64,000 nt of DNA, taken from Argonema antarcticum A004/B2 (lineage in GTDB: Bacteria > Cyanobacteriota > Cyanobacteriia > Cyanobacteriales > Aerosakkonemataceae). Within the stretch, counting starts at the first letter, position 1; every line of letters begins with the position of its first letter. The translations under genes and the position numbers were made by a program. Below, piece after piece: positions 63,923 to 64,000 of the stretch. The notes beneath the pieces are model-generated. The model did no database searches. It was given only the letters and a program-made list of their open reading frames with translations, and was not told where the DNA came from. The stretch spans positions 23,609-87,608 of the forward strand of contig NZ_JAIQZN010000019.1 in the NCBI RefSeq assembly GCF_023333585.1, written 5' to 3'.

Positions 63923-63978
63923 AGTGGGGGAGTGGGGGAGTGGGGGAGTGGGGGAGTGGGGGAGTGGGGGAGTGGGGG
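63923..63978. repeat. AGTGGGGG octamer tandem repeat (7 copies)
   Basis: Seven perfect copies of AGTGGGGG lie just upstream of rnhB, nine bases before its start codon on the minus strand. GGACAAGG units continue to the window end. The G-runs could form G-quadruplexes in the upstream region. Confidence 0.9.
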
Positions 63979-64000
63979 AGGACAAGGAGGACAAGGGGGA

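Overview
The window reads as chromosome of a cyanobacterium. Signs are the many GCGATCGC (HIP1) octamers, cyanobacterial or plastid families (Ycf35/DUF1257, PAM68, Tab2/Atab2, DUF3386, DUF1997), a ferredoxin-dependent glutamate synthase, the cyanobacterial PanC-Cmk fusion, cyanophycin genes, and the rpsL-rpsG-fusA-tuf-rpsJ order. The dense short intergenic repeats (GAGTGCT strings, CCCCTAG strings, AAACCCGGTTT hairpins, TGCGTAAGTCC pieces) suggest a large-genome filamentous Oscillatoriales-type strain such as the Microcoleus/Oscillatoria group. That placement is inference. I found no rRNA, tRNA, CRISPR array or intact transposase.

Layout. 1-3540: Ycf35-like gene, then on the minus strand aroF, PAM68-rpsO and cyanophycinase (cphB). 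3816-10938: a plus-strand cassette of a dynamin-like GTPase, a 1104-residue Hsp70/actin-fold ATPase and an unrecognised third protein. 10922-13318: a 65-residue protein and the short cyanophycin synthetase CphA2. 13515-16758: GH13 amylase-like enzyme, ruvA and sucrose-phosphate phosphatase. 16888-23607: accessory block with a PD-(D/E)xK nuclease-fold protein and an NB-ARC ATPase on the minus strand, facing a vWA / PP2C-TPR / Ser-Thr kinase / zinc-ribbon series on the plus strand, then a VapC-type PIN remnant. 23736-40257: TPR protein, MFS transporter, DUF3386, Nfu, GH57, a hybrid histidine kinase, Tab2, TldE, RlpA and PanC-Cmk, with most of the repeats. 40258-45069: glutamate synthase. 45806-54891: phosphodiester-glycosidase protein, cupin, IscA-like protein, the str ribosomal operon and a LON-domain protein. 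54965-59630: two histidine kinases with a ModA-like lipoprotein. 60083-63914: membrane protein, pheA, DUF1997 and rnhB.

How genes work together. The nitrogen theme joins glutamate synthase, cyanophycinase and CphA2; the carbon-storage theme joins GH13, GH57 and sucrose-phosphate phosphatase; aroF and pheA belong to aromatic amino-acid synthesis.

Three things stand out. The dynamin/Hsp70/third-protein cassette resembles SrfB/SrfC-type pairs. The NB-ARC, nuclease, vWA, PP2C and kinase block looks like a TerY-P-type signalling or conflict module. A 78-bp repeat lies in frame inside both a histidine kinase and glutamate synthase, on opposite coding strands, and glutamate synthase carries a second in-frame repeat.
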